DNA of 64,000 bases from Adineta steineri (GCA_905250115.1 CAJNOI010000247.1:45117-109116); one strand, 5' to 3'; counted from the first letter of the stretch, positions 46,178 to 60,900 are shown. Notes: a model not told the origin generated them from the sequence alone. Translations and numbers: made by a program.

Positions 46178-47350
46178 AAGAAAACAATTATTTTTCTTCA
46201 CGGATTATTTATTTATTTCATCGTGTATAAACTTTTATTTTATTTGTACACGTCAATGAAAAAAAAACTGAAAAATATTATTTATATATTTAATCTCAAA
46301 TTAACAAACAAAATTATTGTTTTTGTTTAGAATACTGAAGAAATACTTTTTTCCTCTATTGATAGGATGAATAATTTCAGAAGTCTATCATAGAACAAAT
46401 TTATCTTATTGATTTTTATAAACGAATCGATAATTATAACAAAATTCAATGTGTAATAAGAAATAATCATCTATGCTCTCACAAGATCAGTAATAAATAG
46501 AAAATTACAAGGTTCTATTTAATATAGAATTGATTTCTGATTCAAATAATAGTGATCATGTTGATGTTTTATGTAATCATGTATGCAAAATGTTTCAATT
46601 ATTAGTGTAAAAAAATGCATCATGGAATTCAGATGAGTTGAAAAACTTAGTGTCTTTTGCTTCTAAAATTCGGGTCCAAGAAAAGAGAGGCTATCGGAAC
46701 TTCACCAACTGTCACGAACATTGTATAGATGTAAATTTGATTCACAACTGAATTGGCGAAATTCTGGAAGAAGTGTTGACGGAAGTAGAGTGAACTTTCG
46801 TCAATTGACAAAATACCAGGAGGTCTATTGGCGAAGATCCGGAATGTCAAATATGACTATTCGAAATCAAGATGAACATCAGTATTATATGTAAAGGTCT
46901 TAGTGCAGACATAATTGTCTTAGACAGTGAGCTTGAATAGTTACAAGTCATTTGTCTAATTATGCAGAACAAAGATATTTTTCTTAAGTTCAGGTCATAA
47001 TAACATTTCATGTATTTTGAAAAACACTAATTTAACTGTGATTCCGGATCTTCCCCAAGAAGATTTTCGTCAATAGACCACCCAGAATTTTCCCATCTGA
47101 CGGAAGTTTACTGCACTTCCGTCAATATCTCTCTAAGAATTTTTGGTAACCCGTAGTTATATATAGGAAAAACTGTCATGATATCTTTGATAGCAGTTTA
47201 CTATTCATAGTTCTTGAGTAGAAATGTCTGGAAGAACATTTTGATTTCATCATTGTATAAAAAGTAAATTTAACAGTTTCTTAGCAAAATCTTCAACATA
47301 TTTTTATTAATTGTTTTTGAAGATAACAACAAACAAAACAATGCGAAACA
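46178..47350. other. Intergenic between convergent BAIAP3 and WDR3, with inverted element pair
   Basis: Two copies of a roughly 100-bp element lie head to head at 46757-46846 and 47042-47144, sharing GACGGAAGT, GGTCTATTG and GAAGATCCGGAAT. Each has an inner hairpin: TTGACGGAAGT with ACTTTCGTCAA in the first, TGACGGAAGT with ACTTCCGTCA in the second. The minus-strand open frame 46647-46850 overlaps the first copy and is not considered a gene. Confidence 0.65.
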
Positions 47351-50300
47351 TCAAACAGATGCTGATGTTCCTTTAATAGTCAAAATAGTAGCTGATGATT
47401 TTCCTTTTTTCTTCTTTTTAGTTTCATTTGATGTTAATTTCTGTGTTGCATCAGCAAATAGAACAACATCATTTTGTTCTTCAATTTGACGTCGAATTAA
47501 TTTTAAACCAGCTAAATTAAATCCAACATTATTCTTAACGAAGAAAAGAAAAGTTTATTATTTTTGAAATTCTTCGAAAAACAAAAACTTTACTCGTAAT
47601 TTTTCTACTGTATCCATACAACGTGTTCGTAATTGTTCAACAATATTTAAATATTGATGTGATGATGTTAATACACCATGATGAATTCTAATGAATAGAT
47701 TAAGTTAATAAATAAAAAAAAGAAAGTTTTTTTGTTTACTTGATTAAGAATACAGCACATTTAATACATAATTCTGGTGACTGAAATCGATCAAGATAAT
47801 AGATAAGAAGTGATAATAACTTTTGAACATAATCAAATGGAAGAAGTAAAAGAGCTGCTTCCAAATCACTTTATAACAACAAAAATGACAAAATATTCAA
47901 TTGAAAAAAGAAAATAATTAACTACCTTGCTGGAACTTTTCGTAATGTTTCAAGTACTAAACGTTCAGCTGTATAACCTTTTCCTAATGCTTGTAACATA
48001 ATATGGGGTGGTGGTAAAGGAACCTAAAGAAAATATTATTTTCATTTTATAAATAGAAGAAATTCAAAAATATACATCTTTTCCTAATGCTTTTTGGGTT
48101 GCTTCATGTTCGGCAAGTTTTAATTTTTCTTCTCGCCAAATATCAAGTGCTTCTATAACACTTTCAGCCTATGCAAAAATAAGATGAAATAAAAAAGAAC
48201 AGATAATCATTGAAATAAACGTACTCCTTTAAGACTTTCAATTGTTTTTAATGTAGCTAAACCAATTTCTTTATTAGTTTCACCAGGTAATATAAATTCT
48301 TCATTTTCCATTTCATTTTCAAACTGAGCTTCACGTTCCTAAAAGAAAATATAAAATTAAATATTAGCAAAAAAGATAATAATCTTGATTTTAGATCAAT
48401 TATTCTTAAAAGAGAGATAAGGGTGGGTGTACGTCTCACTTCATCGTTATATTCTCACTCTCATTCATTGCACCTACTCCACAGTAAACATCGTAGTTCC
48501 CCATCTTATTCCTATCGAACTAGTCAAGCTTGAATCAATAATATTCTTTTGTAAAATTCAATAGAATGAACGATTATCTTACTTGTTCTTTTTCTTCATC
48601 AAGTATCAAAGGTTCTTCTGTTCGTTCCCATAAACGAATAGATCGATCATGTGAAGCTGTTACAATATGCATTCCATTATTTGTCATTGACATACAACGA
48701 ATTTCACCACAATGACCCTATATATAAGAAAAACAAATTTGTTTTAGAAAGAAAATTTTTATTTTATTTGTTTTATAGAAACGAACATCTAATGTTTGAA
48801 TATGAAGAAATTTATCAGCATCCCAATATTTTAATTTATTATCTTTGCTAGTTGAAAAAAATAAATGTGTTTTAGGTACAAATTGTACGGCTGTTATTGT
48901 ATCATCATGTGCAAATAATGATCGATGACAATCACCAAAATCTAAACCCCAAATTTTAATATTACGATCACTTGAACCAGTGATTACAAGACGACTATCA
49001 GATGATATATCAAGACAAAGTACAGGTTGAGAATGTCCATATAATGATAGAAACATCTAAATAAGCAAATTTTATCAAATAAAAAAATAAATAAAAATGA
49101 TATATTTATACCTGACATGAATCCATAAAGAATACTTTAACAGTTGTATCCATCAATGCTGCAACAAAATATCGATTATTCGGTCTAAAGAAATATTCGT
49201 TTTCTATTGATTATTAATAGCAATAAATTATTATTATTATTATTTACGATATTTTTAATGCAAGAATATCTTCACCAACATCAAGTGAACGTTTATGTTC
49301 GAATGATAAACGTTTTCTTATCTAAATTAAAGAATACTTATATGTTAAACGATAGGAATATTAAGAATTTTATTATTCTTTTTCTAGAAATAACGAACTG
49401 TCGAGTTTGCATTCCATAATATGATGAACAAAGCTTTCCGGGTTTTTCTCTTTGTCTCGAAGTATATAGTCAAAAATAAAATTCCCTAGTATCTAGATTC
49501 TTCATCATTATGATATCATCTCATGTAAAAAAGTACATAAATAGTTTACTTTTTTTGAATTCATTTCTTTTTCATCTTTTAATTCAAAAGTCCAAAATTG
49601 AATTTTTTTATCACTTCCACCAGATAAAAATGATTGCTAGAACATAATAAAATATTCATTCAATAATAAATCTTTAATAAATAAATTTACTCGATCTGGT
49701 GTCATACACATTGTCCAAACTGATTGATTTTCATCATGTCCTTGAACTGTTTCAACAATAGTTGCTGAATCAAGTGAAGCAATTTGAAGTGAACCATTCT
49801 TAAATTAAGAAGTTTTTTTTAAAAACATCTAGTATTCAGCATTATCCAAAAGTAGTAGTACAGATTAAATGATTGCGGGTGTGAGGATGGATGTTCTCTT
49901 TAGATCAACAAGGGACACCCATATCCATACATATCTCCGCTACTACTTTTAGATAATCTTAAGTAAGTTTTCTTACTTTACAACCAATTAAAACAGAATG
50001 ATCACCAGGTAAAAACATACAACAAAGTGCATAATCACAAGGAATTGTTCGTATAGATTCACAACTATGTCTAAAATAGATTTCATATTTATTTAATAAT
50101 AATAATAATAAATATGAGTTTAAAATTAGACCTATTCCAAATTTTAAGTGATTCTCCACTTCCTGAAGCAATAAGCATATCATCAGAACTAAATGCTAAA
50201 CATCGAACTTCAGTTCTATGAGCAGATTTTTCAATTGATGGTAATTGTTCATGAGTTTTATTTTGAATATTTAATGACTGTATATCAAGTTTATTATTTA

Positions 50301-51967
50301 ATGTTAATGCAATAATCTAAATAAAAGAAAACTTTTTCTTTCTTTTTTGAAACTCTTTCTTCTATTTTACTTTGCATGTTAAATTCGTATCAAGATACAT
50401 ATCCATAGCTCGAATTTTTCCATCGAATTTTATTTCACATAATGTTGTAAATATTAATGATATATCCCAATCAATTTTAATATTTTCTTCACTAAGAAAA
50501 ACAGAAGAAAAGATTATTTTATTCGTTACGTACTGATTAGAAAATTAAGTCATATACTTTATTTCATCACCATTTTCTTTACGTTTTCGTGCTTTTGATA
50601 AACGTTTTCGGAGACGTGCACGAACTTCTTCAATAGTTGATATACGAAAAAATTCACTGAAAGATTCAACGCCCTAAATAATAATTTTAAAAAAAAAATC
50701 ATATTATTGTATCGTAACTTACATGACAAGCAAGTACACGACTATCATTATCAACATTTAAATTTGATACTCTTTGTTTACTTTTACGAACAATTGAACC
50801 AAGTGATTGAACATGAATAGGTATCTTAAAATATAAAAGCAATATATAGATAAAATGTTTGCGAAGTTCATATTAAAAAAGTTCTCTCAAGTAATTATTC
50901 TATTATAAAAAAAATTTTAATTCACCTGATCTTCACTTGTTATTTCATCAGTTAATGGAGGAAACATTAAAGCATCATCGTCATCCTAAATAGATATTAT
51001 TAAAAATTCGATAATCTACATTAAGAAAAATGCTTTACTATTATTGTAGGTCGTAAAGCAAAAAAGCGTAATTCATTATCTGAACAACCAGTAATTAAAT
51101 ATCGATCATGTGCTAATGCAATACTCCAAACCTATATTTATTAAATATATAGACATAATAAAAATATATTAAGACTTCAACCTCTGTCCGATGTGTAACA
51201 ATTGTATGAAAACAATGTTGAATACTCATATCCCATAATTTAATTGTCATATCTTTTGAACTAGAAAAAACAATAGTTTTAAATTTAAATATAATGATTT
51301 AATAAATTACCTTGAAATAAGTACTGATTGTGTAGACATAATGATAACTTTTGTTACAGGTGCTTTATGACCACGAAGACGATAAAGACCAGCTTCAGTA
51401 ATGAGATCCCAAGCAATAATATCTGTATCCTAAGAAAAAAAATTAAAATTTCGTTTTTTTTGCTTAATAAGATTTTTATTTTGATAATACTTTTGATCCT
51501 GAGATAAGTGTTGCTGAATCTTGTGTAAATGTTAATGTAGTTATACTTGATTTATGTCCATGAAAATTCACAGCTGTTTCATTTTGTGTAGTAGAAAATA
51601 TTTTAATCATTCCATTTTGATATCCAACAGCTAAGTGTTTTCCATTTGGACTTGCAGCAACAACAATTGCTTCTTCACGAATCTTTTTTTTCAATATTGA
51701 TGATGTTGTTGTTTCATCAACAAATGCATTTATCTTAAAAGAAAATTTATGTCAAAAGGAAAATTAATTTAAAGAAAAATCGAAATTTACTTGTGAATGT
51801 GTTTTAAGATCCCATAAAAGAACATTTTCACATGCTGGTACAAATACACGACGTGAAGTAGATTTCGATGTTGAAGGTAATAAAGCTATATTCGTTGCAT
51901 TACCACTGCCAATTATACCAAAGACTTTTTCCGGAGCATGACGATCATATTGTTTTGTAAGAACCAT
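47351..51967 (-). CDS. WDR3: WDR3 / Utp12, small-subunit processome WD-repeat protein
   Basis: WDR3 (yeast Utp12/Dip2) is part of the UTP-B module needed for 18S rRNA processing in the nucleolus. Twenty-three exons join to 948 aa, close to the human length of about 943. Exons in transcription order end or start at these borders: 51967-51791, 51733-51491, 51429-51311, 51260-51182, 51131-51039, 50985-50926, 50824-50723, 50673-50558, 50491-50371, 50316-50132, 50070-49977, 49798-49691, 49636-49550, 49321-49248, 49184-49112, 49056-48787, 48717-48583, 48338-48225, 48168-48076, 48023-47926, 47868-47740, 47687-47594, 47533-47351. Diagnostic motifs are MVLTKQYDRH, SGSKDTDIIAWD, MFLSLYGHSQPVLCLDIS, DRNIKIWGLDFGDCHRSLF, KYWDADKFLHIQTL and the Utp12 domain with VPLPPPHIML and NVGFNLAGLKLIRR. 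It forms twin beta-propellers plus a helical C-terminal domain. Most introns are 45-75 bp. Confidence 0.95.
48418..48482. repeat. Telomere-like fragment in a WDR3 intron
   Basis: TAAGGGTGGGTGTACG is followed by CTCACTCTCATTCATTGCACCTACTCC. It lies in the 244-bp intron 48339-48582, about four times the usual intron length in this gene. Confidence 0.45.
49875..49945. repeat. Telomere-like fold-back element in a WDR3 intron
   Basis: GCGGGTGTGAGGATGG leads into a centre (49893-49917) nearly identical to the reverse complement of 45562-45586, then CACCCATATCCATACATATC. The host intron (49799-49976) is 178 bp, again longer than its neighbours. Confidence 0.65.
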
Positions 51968-52355
51968 CTATAATAAGATGAAAATATTAGTTTACAAATT
52001 ATTCTAAACTAAGTTTATAGGAAAAAAAAGATCGATCTCTAAATCTATTCTCAAAATCTCGATCGCTGGTTGATTCAATTCCAATAGATAATCTTTCATA
52101 AACCTCCACAATGAAAATTTCAATAGAGTAGATGTCAGTAGTTAAAAAATAACAAAAATATCTAACTTAAATATTGTACCTTCTCGAAGTCACTCGATCA
52201 TAAGCATCCAAGATGGTGACGTAGCACATACAGCAGCTGATGTTTCATTCGATAGTCTATCATGAATCATCAAAAATGTATATAGATTATTTATTTCTTT
52301 TAGATCCTTTCTTTTCTTTGCAACATATTACAATTATAAAGTTTTATTCCAAATA
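51968..52355. promoter_or_regulatory. Shared region between divergent WDR3 and Rab2 start codons
   Basis: Only 388 bp separate the two start codons, which point away from each other, so both promoters and 5' leaders must lie here. I see no TATA-like box that stands out from the AT-rich background. Confidence 0.5.
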
Positions 52356-53384
<1,029 letters not shown>

Positions 53385-54854
53385 AACATTTTTATATGAC
53401 AATACATCAACTGCATTAGTATCGATTTTCGTGCGCATCTGTGTATTTATGCATTGATGTTGTATTTTTTTCTTTCGTTTTTCCGTTGTTGTTCGTCTCT
53501 CTTTTTATGAAAAAAAAAACTCATACTTATACATTTTTTTCTTCTTTTACTTAGATGGATAAACTAAATGTTTCTTTTTCTTTTGTGTAGTGCATTGTTG
53601 AGTAGAACTATAAACATTAAAAAACAGATTTTCTTTTCTGATTTTATTGTATATAATTTTCTCAAATACACAGGACAGGTTATTATTTATTCATATATAC
53701 ATATATATACATATACATATTTATCCGTTATATAAACATACAGTGAACGCTTCTTTTTCTTTTGTTGTTGTTTACTTTTAAGATACACACATATATATAT
53801 ATAAATGATACTCTATTTCTTCTGTTTTTTTTCTCTGTCTGTTGTCTGAACCTTTGTATGTGTGTGTATGTGTGTTTTAAACAAAAGGAAGAACGAGATA
53901 AATAAAAATATAAGTCATTGTAGCAAAAGTGTTTTTCTTTCAGAGTGTTGTTTCTCTCTCTCTCTCACTCTCTTTTTTTTTATCAATGATCATGTTGCTG
54001 ATGACTACTTAAGAATGGTAAGATTTTAATTCGAACAAGAAAAATATTTTTATATGTATTTAGATGGAAGAGAAATCATCAATGTAAGGTAAGAATGTAA
54101 GATATAATAACACTAAATTATTAATTATTATTTATGATTGAATATTGATTTGTTTTAGACTGAATAACAGTCAACAAACTGATCAACAAGTCATACTAGA
54201 TATAAATAAAAAAAATTGACGTTGTGGAACATAAAATTATCAATAGTAATAAGAGATTCGAATACAAAAAGACTTATTAGACTTTTATATCATGGAAAAT
54301 AATATCTACTATAATATTTATAGTAGTATTAGAAAAAAATAGATCATTTTTTCTCAGGAGTTTTATTTATCTCTTGTATATGACTTATGATTAAAATTAA
54401 CAATCTATGTATGAAACTTGAAATAAAATATGTGATCAACAAATTATTATTACAATTGACTTAATTCTTCAAGTTTTAATGTATATATTAATAAATGATT
54501 CAGTATAACAATATTTATAATAAATTCATTAATAATTTTAATCATTGAATGATAATATATTAATAATCAAATCAAGTTAATTTATAATTAATTTTATATA
54601 AAAGTATATTTGAATTCAATAAAAATAAAATATTCGTTATTTGGAATACTATATTCGAGTGTTTTTCTTTAATAGAAAACTATTTGACAATATACAAAAA
54701 ATAGACTATGTCAAATGACCTTGTGAATCCGAAAAACAAAATGACTAACCTAGTTAGATGATTTTGTTTTCCTCTACATTTATTAGTAGAAATATGAATG
54801 ATAAATATAAGAAAAAAAACAACGTATTTTATTTGAATTGTAGATATTTAAAAA
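53385..54854. other. Rab2 3' region and intergenic, with microsatellites
   Basis: Simple repeats are (AT/AC)n at about 53692-53722 and 53789-53802, TGTGTGTATGTGTGT at about 53859-53874 and (TC)n at 53951-53972. No gene is visible. Confidence 0.5.
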
Positions 54855-57595
54855 ATGTCGCATATTGAAGAAGAATTTGAGAAAATTGAACGTGATCAAG
54901 GTTGGAATACATTATTTCGTGTTAGTTTTTATTTCTTCTTTTTATATTAATCAATAAATTATTTTTATTTTTAAAGAAACTTGCAAATGATCATGGTGTA
55001 CGAACATTAGAGAAGAAAAATGATATTGCACTTTTAAGTATGAATCGAGGATTAAATCGATTTCGTGATGTTTTACCTTGTAAGAAAAATCTATTTTTTC
55101 ATCTTCTTCGTTAATCTTGAATTTATTTAAAAATAATTTTAGATGATGACACTCGTGTTCGTTTACAAGGAGGTTCAAATGATTATATCAATGCAAATTT
55201 TGTTCAAGTACCTTGGGCAAAACGAAACTATATTCTTACACAAGTAAATAGATTTTTTTCTATTTTATTTAATAATATTTATTTCCGATAAATAAAGGGT
55301 CCACTTCCGACTACATCCGAACATTTCTGGCAAATGATTTGGGAACAAAATACTCGTGTTATTGTTATGTTAACTCGTTTAATTGAAAAAGGATGTGTAA
55401 GTATTTTATTTTTTTTTTTTTTAAAAGAAGTCAAATATATTCTTCACATAAAAAAACTATTGAAATTAATTAGAATTGCTTCCTCCATTATAATACTTCA
55501 AAAGAAAAAAAAGGATAATTACGTTTCATAATAACTACGCATATATCCGAAGTATTTAAAATATAATAGAAAAAGTTGATTATATCTTTCTTTTCAAAAA
55601 TAGAATAGGACATTAGAAACACTTTTTCCATAAGGCGAAACTTCCGATTTTTTCTTAGAGTAATCTATACTGAAAAGTTTTTTTCTAACTATTATTCACA
55701 ATATAGAAAATTAAATTCAAGCTTAATTACGTATATTTTTATATAAAAGTTACCGTGCTTCAAAGCAAATCATAATAAGAACAGGTCGTATAATTTTATT
55801 ACCCGACTTCAACGACACAAGGTAAAAAACAAAATCTTTGTACACGGCAAATGTCAGGGCGACTAATTCAAATGAAAAAAATAACAACAAGATAATTACG
55901 TTTTATTTTTAATTAGTAATGCGATTTGTCCAAATGTAACGTTATTATGTTTTTGACACACTCATTCTCGATTATCACGAAAATTTTAGTAGCTAGAAAA
56001 TTCGTTCAAACGCCATTCAACGCAGCTTACCCAATTCTATTTATTCTATAAAAAGGAGATAGTTTTTAATTGAAGTATCGAATATCTAGAAAGGTTTTAT
56101 CATCGCGTAAGGCTGTTACACAGTTTTTGTCAGCCATTTTTGAGGTAGTTAGCATCGGCACGATGATTTCATTTAGTCTTTACTATGTAAATAAGCGTTC
56201 TACACATGAATCCGATTGGTTCAAAAAATGTCAGATTCGTAATCCGTATTAAAAATTGCGTCTAGTAACTCGAACAAACCGAATATAATGCGAAACCTTG
56301 AATGCCTTATTCAAAATATATCTGTACCGAATAATTTATAAAAAGAGAAAAAGATGTGAAATGAATTAATTATTATTTAAAAATATATATATTTATTTAG
56401 AATAAATGTTGGCTTTATTATCCAGATTATGAAAATGACAGTGAATTATCATTTGAAGAAGTTGATTTAAAAGTAACATTTGTATCTGAAAGACAAGAAG
56501 AACATTATACACAACGAAAATTTGAATTAACAAATCTCTTAGTAAATAATTTCATTTTATTTTCTCTTGTAAATTCATATTCTATTTTTCTTTTTATAGA
56601 CAGGAGAAACTCGTCCAATAATTCATTGGTCAGATTTTGACTGGCCTGATCATGGTGCTCCAAGTAGTCCTGAACCATTTTTACAATTATTATATGATGT
56701 TCGTCAATGTGGTGCTTTTGATTCTCGTTTCGGTGCTCCAATTCTTCATTGTAGTGCTGGTAAAATTGATTTTGTTTTATATTCTTTCAAATAATTTTAT
56801 CTCTATATTCATATCAGGAATTGGACGATCTGGAACATTTGTTCTTGTCGACTCAATTTTAAAAATGGTAAAATAAATATAAATCATTTTTATTTTGAAA
56901 TATTTTTGTTTTTCCCTTTCAGCTTGCTCATACAGATAATCCGAATGATATATCATTGATTGAAGTTCTTGCTCATATTCGAACACAACGTCATGGACTT
57001 ATTCAAACAGCTGAACAATTAAGGTAATTTAAACCATATAGAAAAAAAAGAAATTTGGAAAAAATATGAAATTTAGATTTTCTTATATGGCAATTATTGC
57101 TGGATTAAAAGAACTTGATGAACTTGAAGAAAGTGAAGGCTTATTTAATGAAAGTGATTTTGATGAATTAAGTGAAAGTGACAATGAAGAGAATGTCAAA
57201 TTAACTAAAAGTCTTGAAGATATTAATACAGAATTACAAAAACGTGCTGATAATTATCAAGCACCAACAACGTATGAAAAAAACATTTTTTTTTATTCTT
57301 TAATCAATAGGAAAATATTCTTTTTTTGTGAATTAGGAATGATACTGAAACTTCACTTCGTCTTCGTCTAGAACGTTTAAAACGTAATGAAGCTATTGAA
57401 AAAAAAGTGAATGAAATGAAAGCGAAATTACATGAACAAACTCAGCCTTCATCATTACATCATAATAAGAATACATCGATTTTAACACTTTTGTTAACAA
57501 AATATCGTCGTCCATTTTTTATTGGTTTATTTACATTATTAACTGGATCAATTTGTTTATATAAATTTAGCATGAATAGTGATCGAACTCATTGA
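54855..57595 (+). CDS. PTPN1: Tail-anchored PTPN1/PTPN2-type protein tyrosine phosphatase
   Basis: Ten exons (54855-54920, 54977-55079, 55143-55243, 55298-55396, 56401-56541, 56600-56759, 56818-56867, 56923-57023, 57077-57271, 57337-57595) join to 424 aa. The catalytic domain has [26 protein letters not shown] and HFWQMIWEQ. The WPD loop DWPDHGAP has the general acid Asp187. The signature HCSAGIGRSGT has Cys221 and Arg227, split by an intron after its first Gly. [12 protein letters not shown] closes the domain. An acidic linker follows, and the C-terminus carries one hydrophobic helix ([18 protein letters not shown]), as in ER-anchored PTP1B. Family members dephosphorylate insulin-receptor and JAK-type kinases. 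Symbol choice between PTPN1 and PTPN2 reflects the tail anchor and is approximate, as the split is vertebrate-specific. Intron 4 is 1,004 bp. Confidence 0.92.
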
Positions 57596-57779
57596 ATCTC
57601 TTTTTTCTTTTGTTAAAAATTTTTTTTTCTTTTGTATTTCTTCATATTAGAAACAAAAAGAACGAATTAAATCAAAACTCATGATAATTATACATATATA
57701 CATGCAGATATCTTTTTATTACATAATAAAATCGAATATAAAAAGATTTCGATATTTTTCTTTACAAAAGAAAAACAAA

Positions 57780-57787
57780 TAAAAAAA
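57780..57787 (-). terminator. RNA polymerase III T-run terminator of the 5S gene
   Basis: On the minus strand seven T follow directly after the 5S 3' end (plus-strand A run at 57781-57787), as expected for Pol III termination. Confidence 0.75.
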
Positions 57788-57905
57788 GCTTACGACACTC
57801 GGTATTCCCAGGCGGTCACCCATCCAAGTACTAACCGAGCCCGACGTTGCTTAACTTCAGTGATCGGACGAGAACTGGTGTATTCAACGTGGTATGGCCG
57901 TAGGC
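57788..57905 (-). rRNA. 5S rRNA: 5S ribosomal RNA gene
   Basis: Read on the minus strand the 118 bp begin GCCTACGGCCATACCACG. They contain TCTCGTCCGATCACTGAAGT, TTAAGCAACGTCGGGC and TTGGATGGGTGACCGCCTGG, the universal eukaryotic 5S core with internal A box and C box, and end GTGTCGTAAGC. The ends form the closing stem with one C-A mismatch (GCC against AGC). It is a single copy here, 192 bp beyond the stop of the phosphatase gene and on the opposite strand. It looks functional. Confidence 0.95.
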
Positions 57906-60900
57906 GATATTTTTTTATATTTCCAATTGTTCCATCAATTTCGAATTAGTTATTATTAATTTGTTCTTTTTGTTTATATTTTCATAACACAGAAAAATAA
58001 AAAATATTTCATAGATGTTTTTTTCCAGGTAGTCTAGGAAGAAAAGGTGCACATTTATTACTAATCATTTATTATTTTTATTCAAATGACAGTTATCATA
58101 AAACTAATATTTCATCATATTAATTAATTTTTTTTTTCATATACAGAACTAGATAAAAAATATCTAATGATAAAAATGTATTTTGATATTCTGATAGTTT
58201 GTGTTATTTAAACGCACCTGTGGCTGTTGAGTACAATACTATATATGATTTTTTTCTAAGAACTTTTTTGTTTTGAAATTCATATTCGTAACTATTACGC
58301 ATGAATAATAGTAAGTACAAACAACAAGTTTGCAAATAACCTTGAAGAAAAAGTGCGTTGATATAGATATAGATTTACGTTTCGTCGCTAATGTATGTAA
58401 AAGTTTATATGTTGTCATTGATGATGCAGTTTCTGACGTAATTCACATGAGTAATTATATTTTTATAAAAAAAAATATACGACGCAATAGTTAGAATATT
58501 AGCCTGCGATTTGTATAATATTACGATTGTCTTATTCATCTATTCTCATTGTCAGATTTATCTTTGTCTTAAATCATCCTAGTATTGTACAGATGCGCTT
58601 TTATGATTATAACACGTCGTAATTTATTGTATACTTACTGTACTATACTGTCTCTTCCTTTCTTTAATATATTCGTAATGCGCAATTTTTACTTTATACT
58701 TACGCACCTCTATAAAAATAAATCTATATTAAGAAAACTTTCTTCTATAATCAATAGATAAACAAACATTTTACTTGTTTTCTCCAATATTTTTGGTCTG
58801 AAAATAAACCAATAAAAATATACGATATCATATTAGCGAGTGCAAAATCCAAAGAAAATACGTATATTGATAATTAGTTTCATTTTTTATTTCAAATTTA
58901 ATCAAAAAAAAAGTTTTTTTTCTATGCATGAACGTACAATCAAATATTCTTTCTTTATTGTCTTATTTATTACCTTTGACGTTAATAACTTCTTTTTCTA
59001 ATATACCTTTCAATGCAATATTATAGATATACACTATACCCTTGATTTGATCAAGGTGTGTTATATTATATGAATGTATTGTTTGATAGTATGACTACTT
59101 TTCTAATATGATGTGCATAGATAGTTATGATAACGATATGCAAAAGTTTATTGTATAAAACTGTATAAGATAAAAATTATCACAAGATAAGTGATATTGA
59201 TATTTAACAATATAATAGAATCTTTTAAATTCTTCACTTTATTATACAGAAGAAAAAAACAAGAGAAGATATGAAAAAGTATTTCTATACATTACACATG
59301 TTTAGTACATAGAAATATGAGCGATATATGTTAAAATTTTTTCAAAGAAGAAATAAGTTTCAATATATTCTTCATTTTGATTGACGCGTCCAATTGAATG
59401 TATAAACATGTTAATAGATCACTAACATCCAGCTAAATAACAAAATATATTTACATACAATAAAATCCACAAGATGTAGATCGTAAACGAAAGAATATTT
59501 GTTTTGATTGTAATGGTGGTGGTGGTGGTGGTAAGCCATCAATAAATACGTAATTAATTAAAATCTTATTTACACATAAAAGAATAACAAAAAATAAGTT
59601 TTAAATTAATGCTTGTCATAGAGCTTGTCCAAGTCCAGTTAAATAATATGCATTAGCAATATGATCGTCATCTTTGTCCGTATCATGAGAAAGACCATGG
59701 TCTGAATCAAAAACGTTTTCCAGAAACACACCCAATGATGTAAGTAACAAAGCCACTTTCATAACAACTGGAGCCAAAACCAACATTATTTGCAGTTTAT
59801 TAAACACGAAGCAATTGATAACAAAAGAAATATATGAAATTCTGATATGAAACAAGTTACCTTTATAGCTGAATAAAACTTATTCATCCATGACGAAAAC
59901 ATGACTAAAATCATGCACATGTATTTTTATACCTTTTTTTCTCTTACTGGATGACTCAATATAGACATCGATAAAAAACAATCTAGCAGATAATTTCTTG
60001 TTTTACTCATGTATCATTGACAATTGATGACGACTATACATGAAGTTATATGGATAAAAAAAAGAATGAAATCAATATTACGAAATATTATCGCTTCATT
60101 ATATAACAGCAAGGACAACAAAAAAAAACTTATTTTAATAATTTATTTAAACTTAAAATGAAATATAAAAAATTTGAATCGAACAAAATAAAAAAATATA
60201 TTTTTCCGAGTGCTAATTAGTCAACCATAACAAACATCATTAACCGATTTCTGTCATTACCTTTTAATTCATTGTATTTACCGTTTTCTAACAACGCAAT
60301 ATAGTGTCTTAAAACAAAATAGCTGTCATAAATATTAAAAAATATTTACCACAAAATAAAAGGAAATATATGCTACTGTATGTTTTCGATATCTTATCCT
60401 TCAAGGTCGAGTATTATTATTCCTAATGCATTCTTATCCTTCAATACACATGCTCTATAATAAATGTAAAGAAAAAATTTAATATTTATTTTATGCTGTA
60501 TTAATCAAGAGTAATTCAGAAACTTAATAATCGAATAAGAAATTCCAATAATTGACTAACTTCTCAATGTGTACTATTACTTACAAAATGATGATTTTCT
60601 TCTCTTATTCTATCGACAACAATTGACGAGAATCTAACAAGAAATATTAATACGATATAGAATAGGTAACTATTATAAAGATTATTAAATTGTCAACATT
60701 AGTTCTTTGTTTTGGATACACAAATTCTATGAATTATATTATTATTATCTGTTATAAAACAATGATCTCTATTAAATTTCGTATTATTAATATTTTTGCA
60801 GACATAATACGCAGAATTAAATAATTTACGTTGTAATTGCGAATAAAAATTATGGTTTTTTTTCGTGCTAACTCATATTGTCAGTTTTAATATTTATTCG

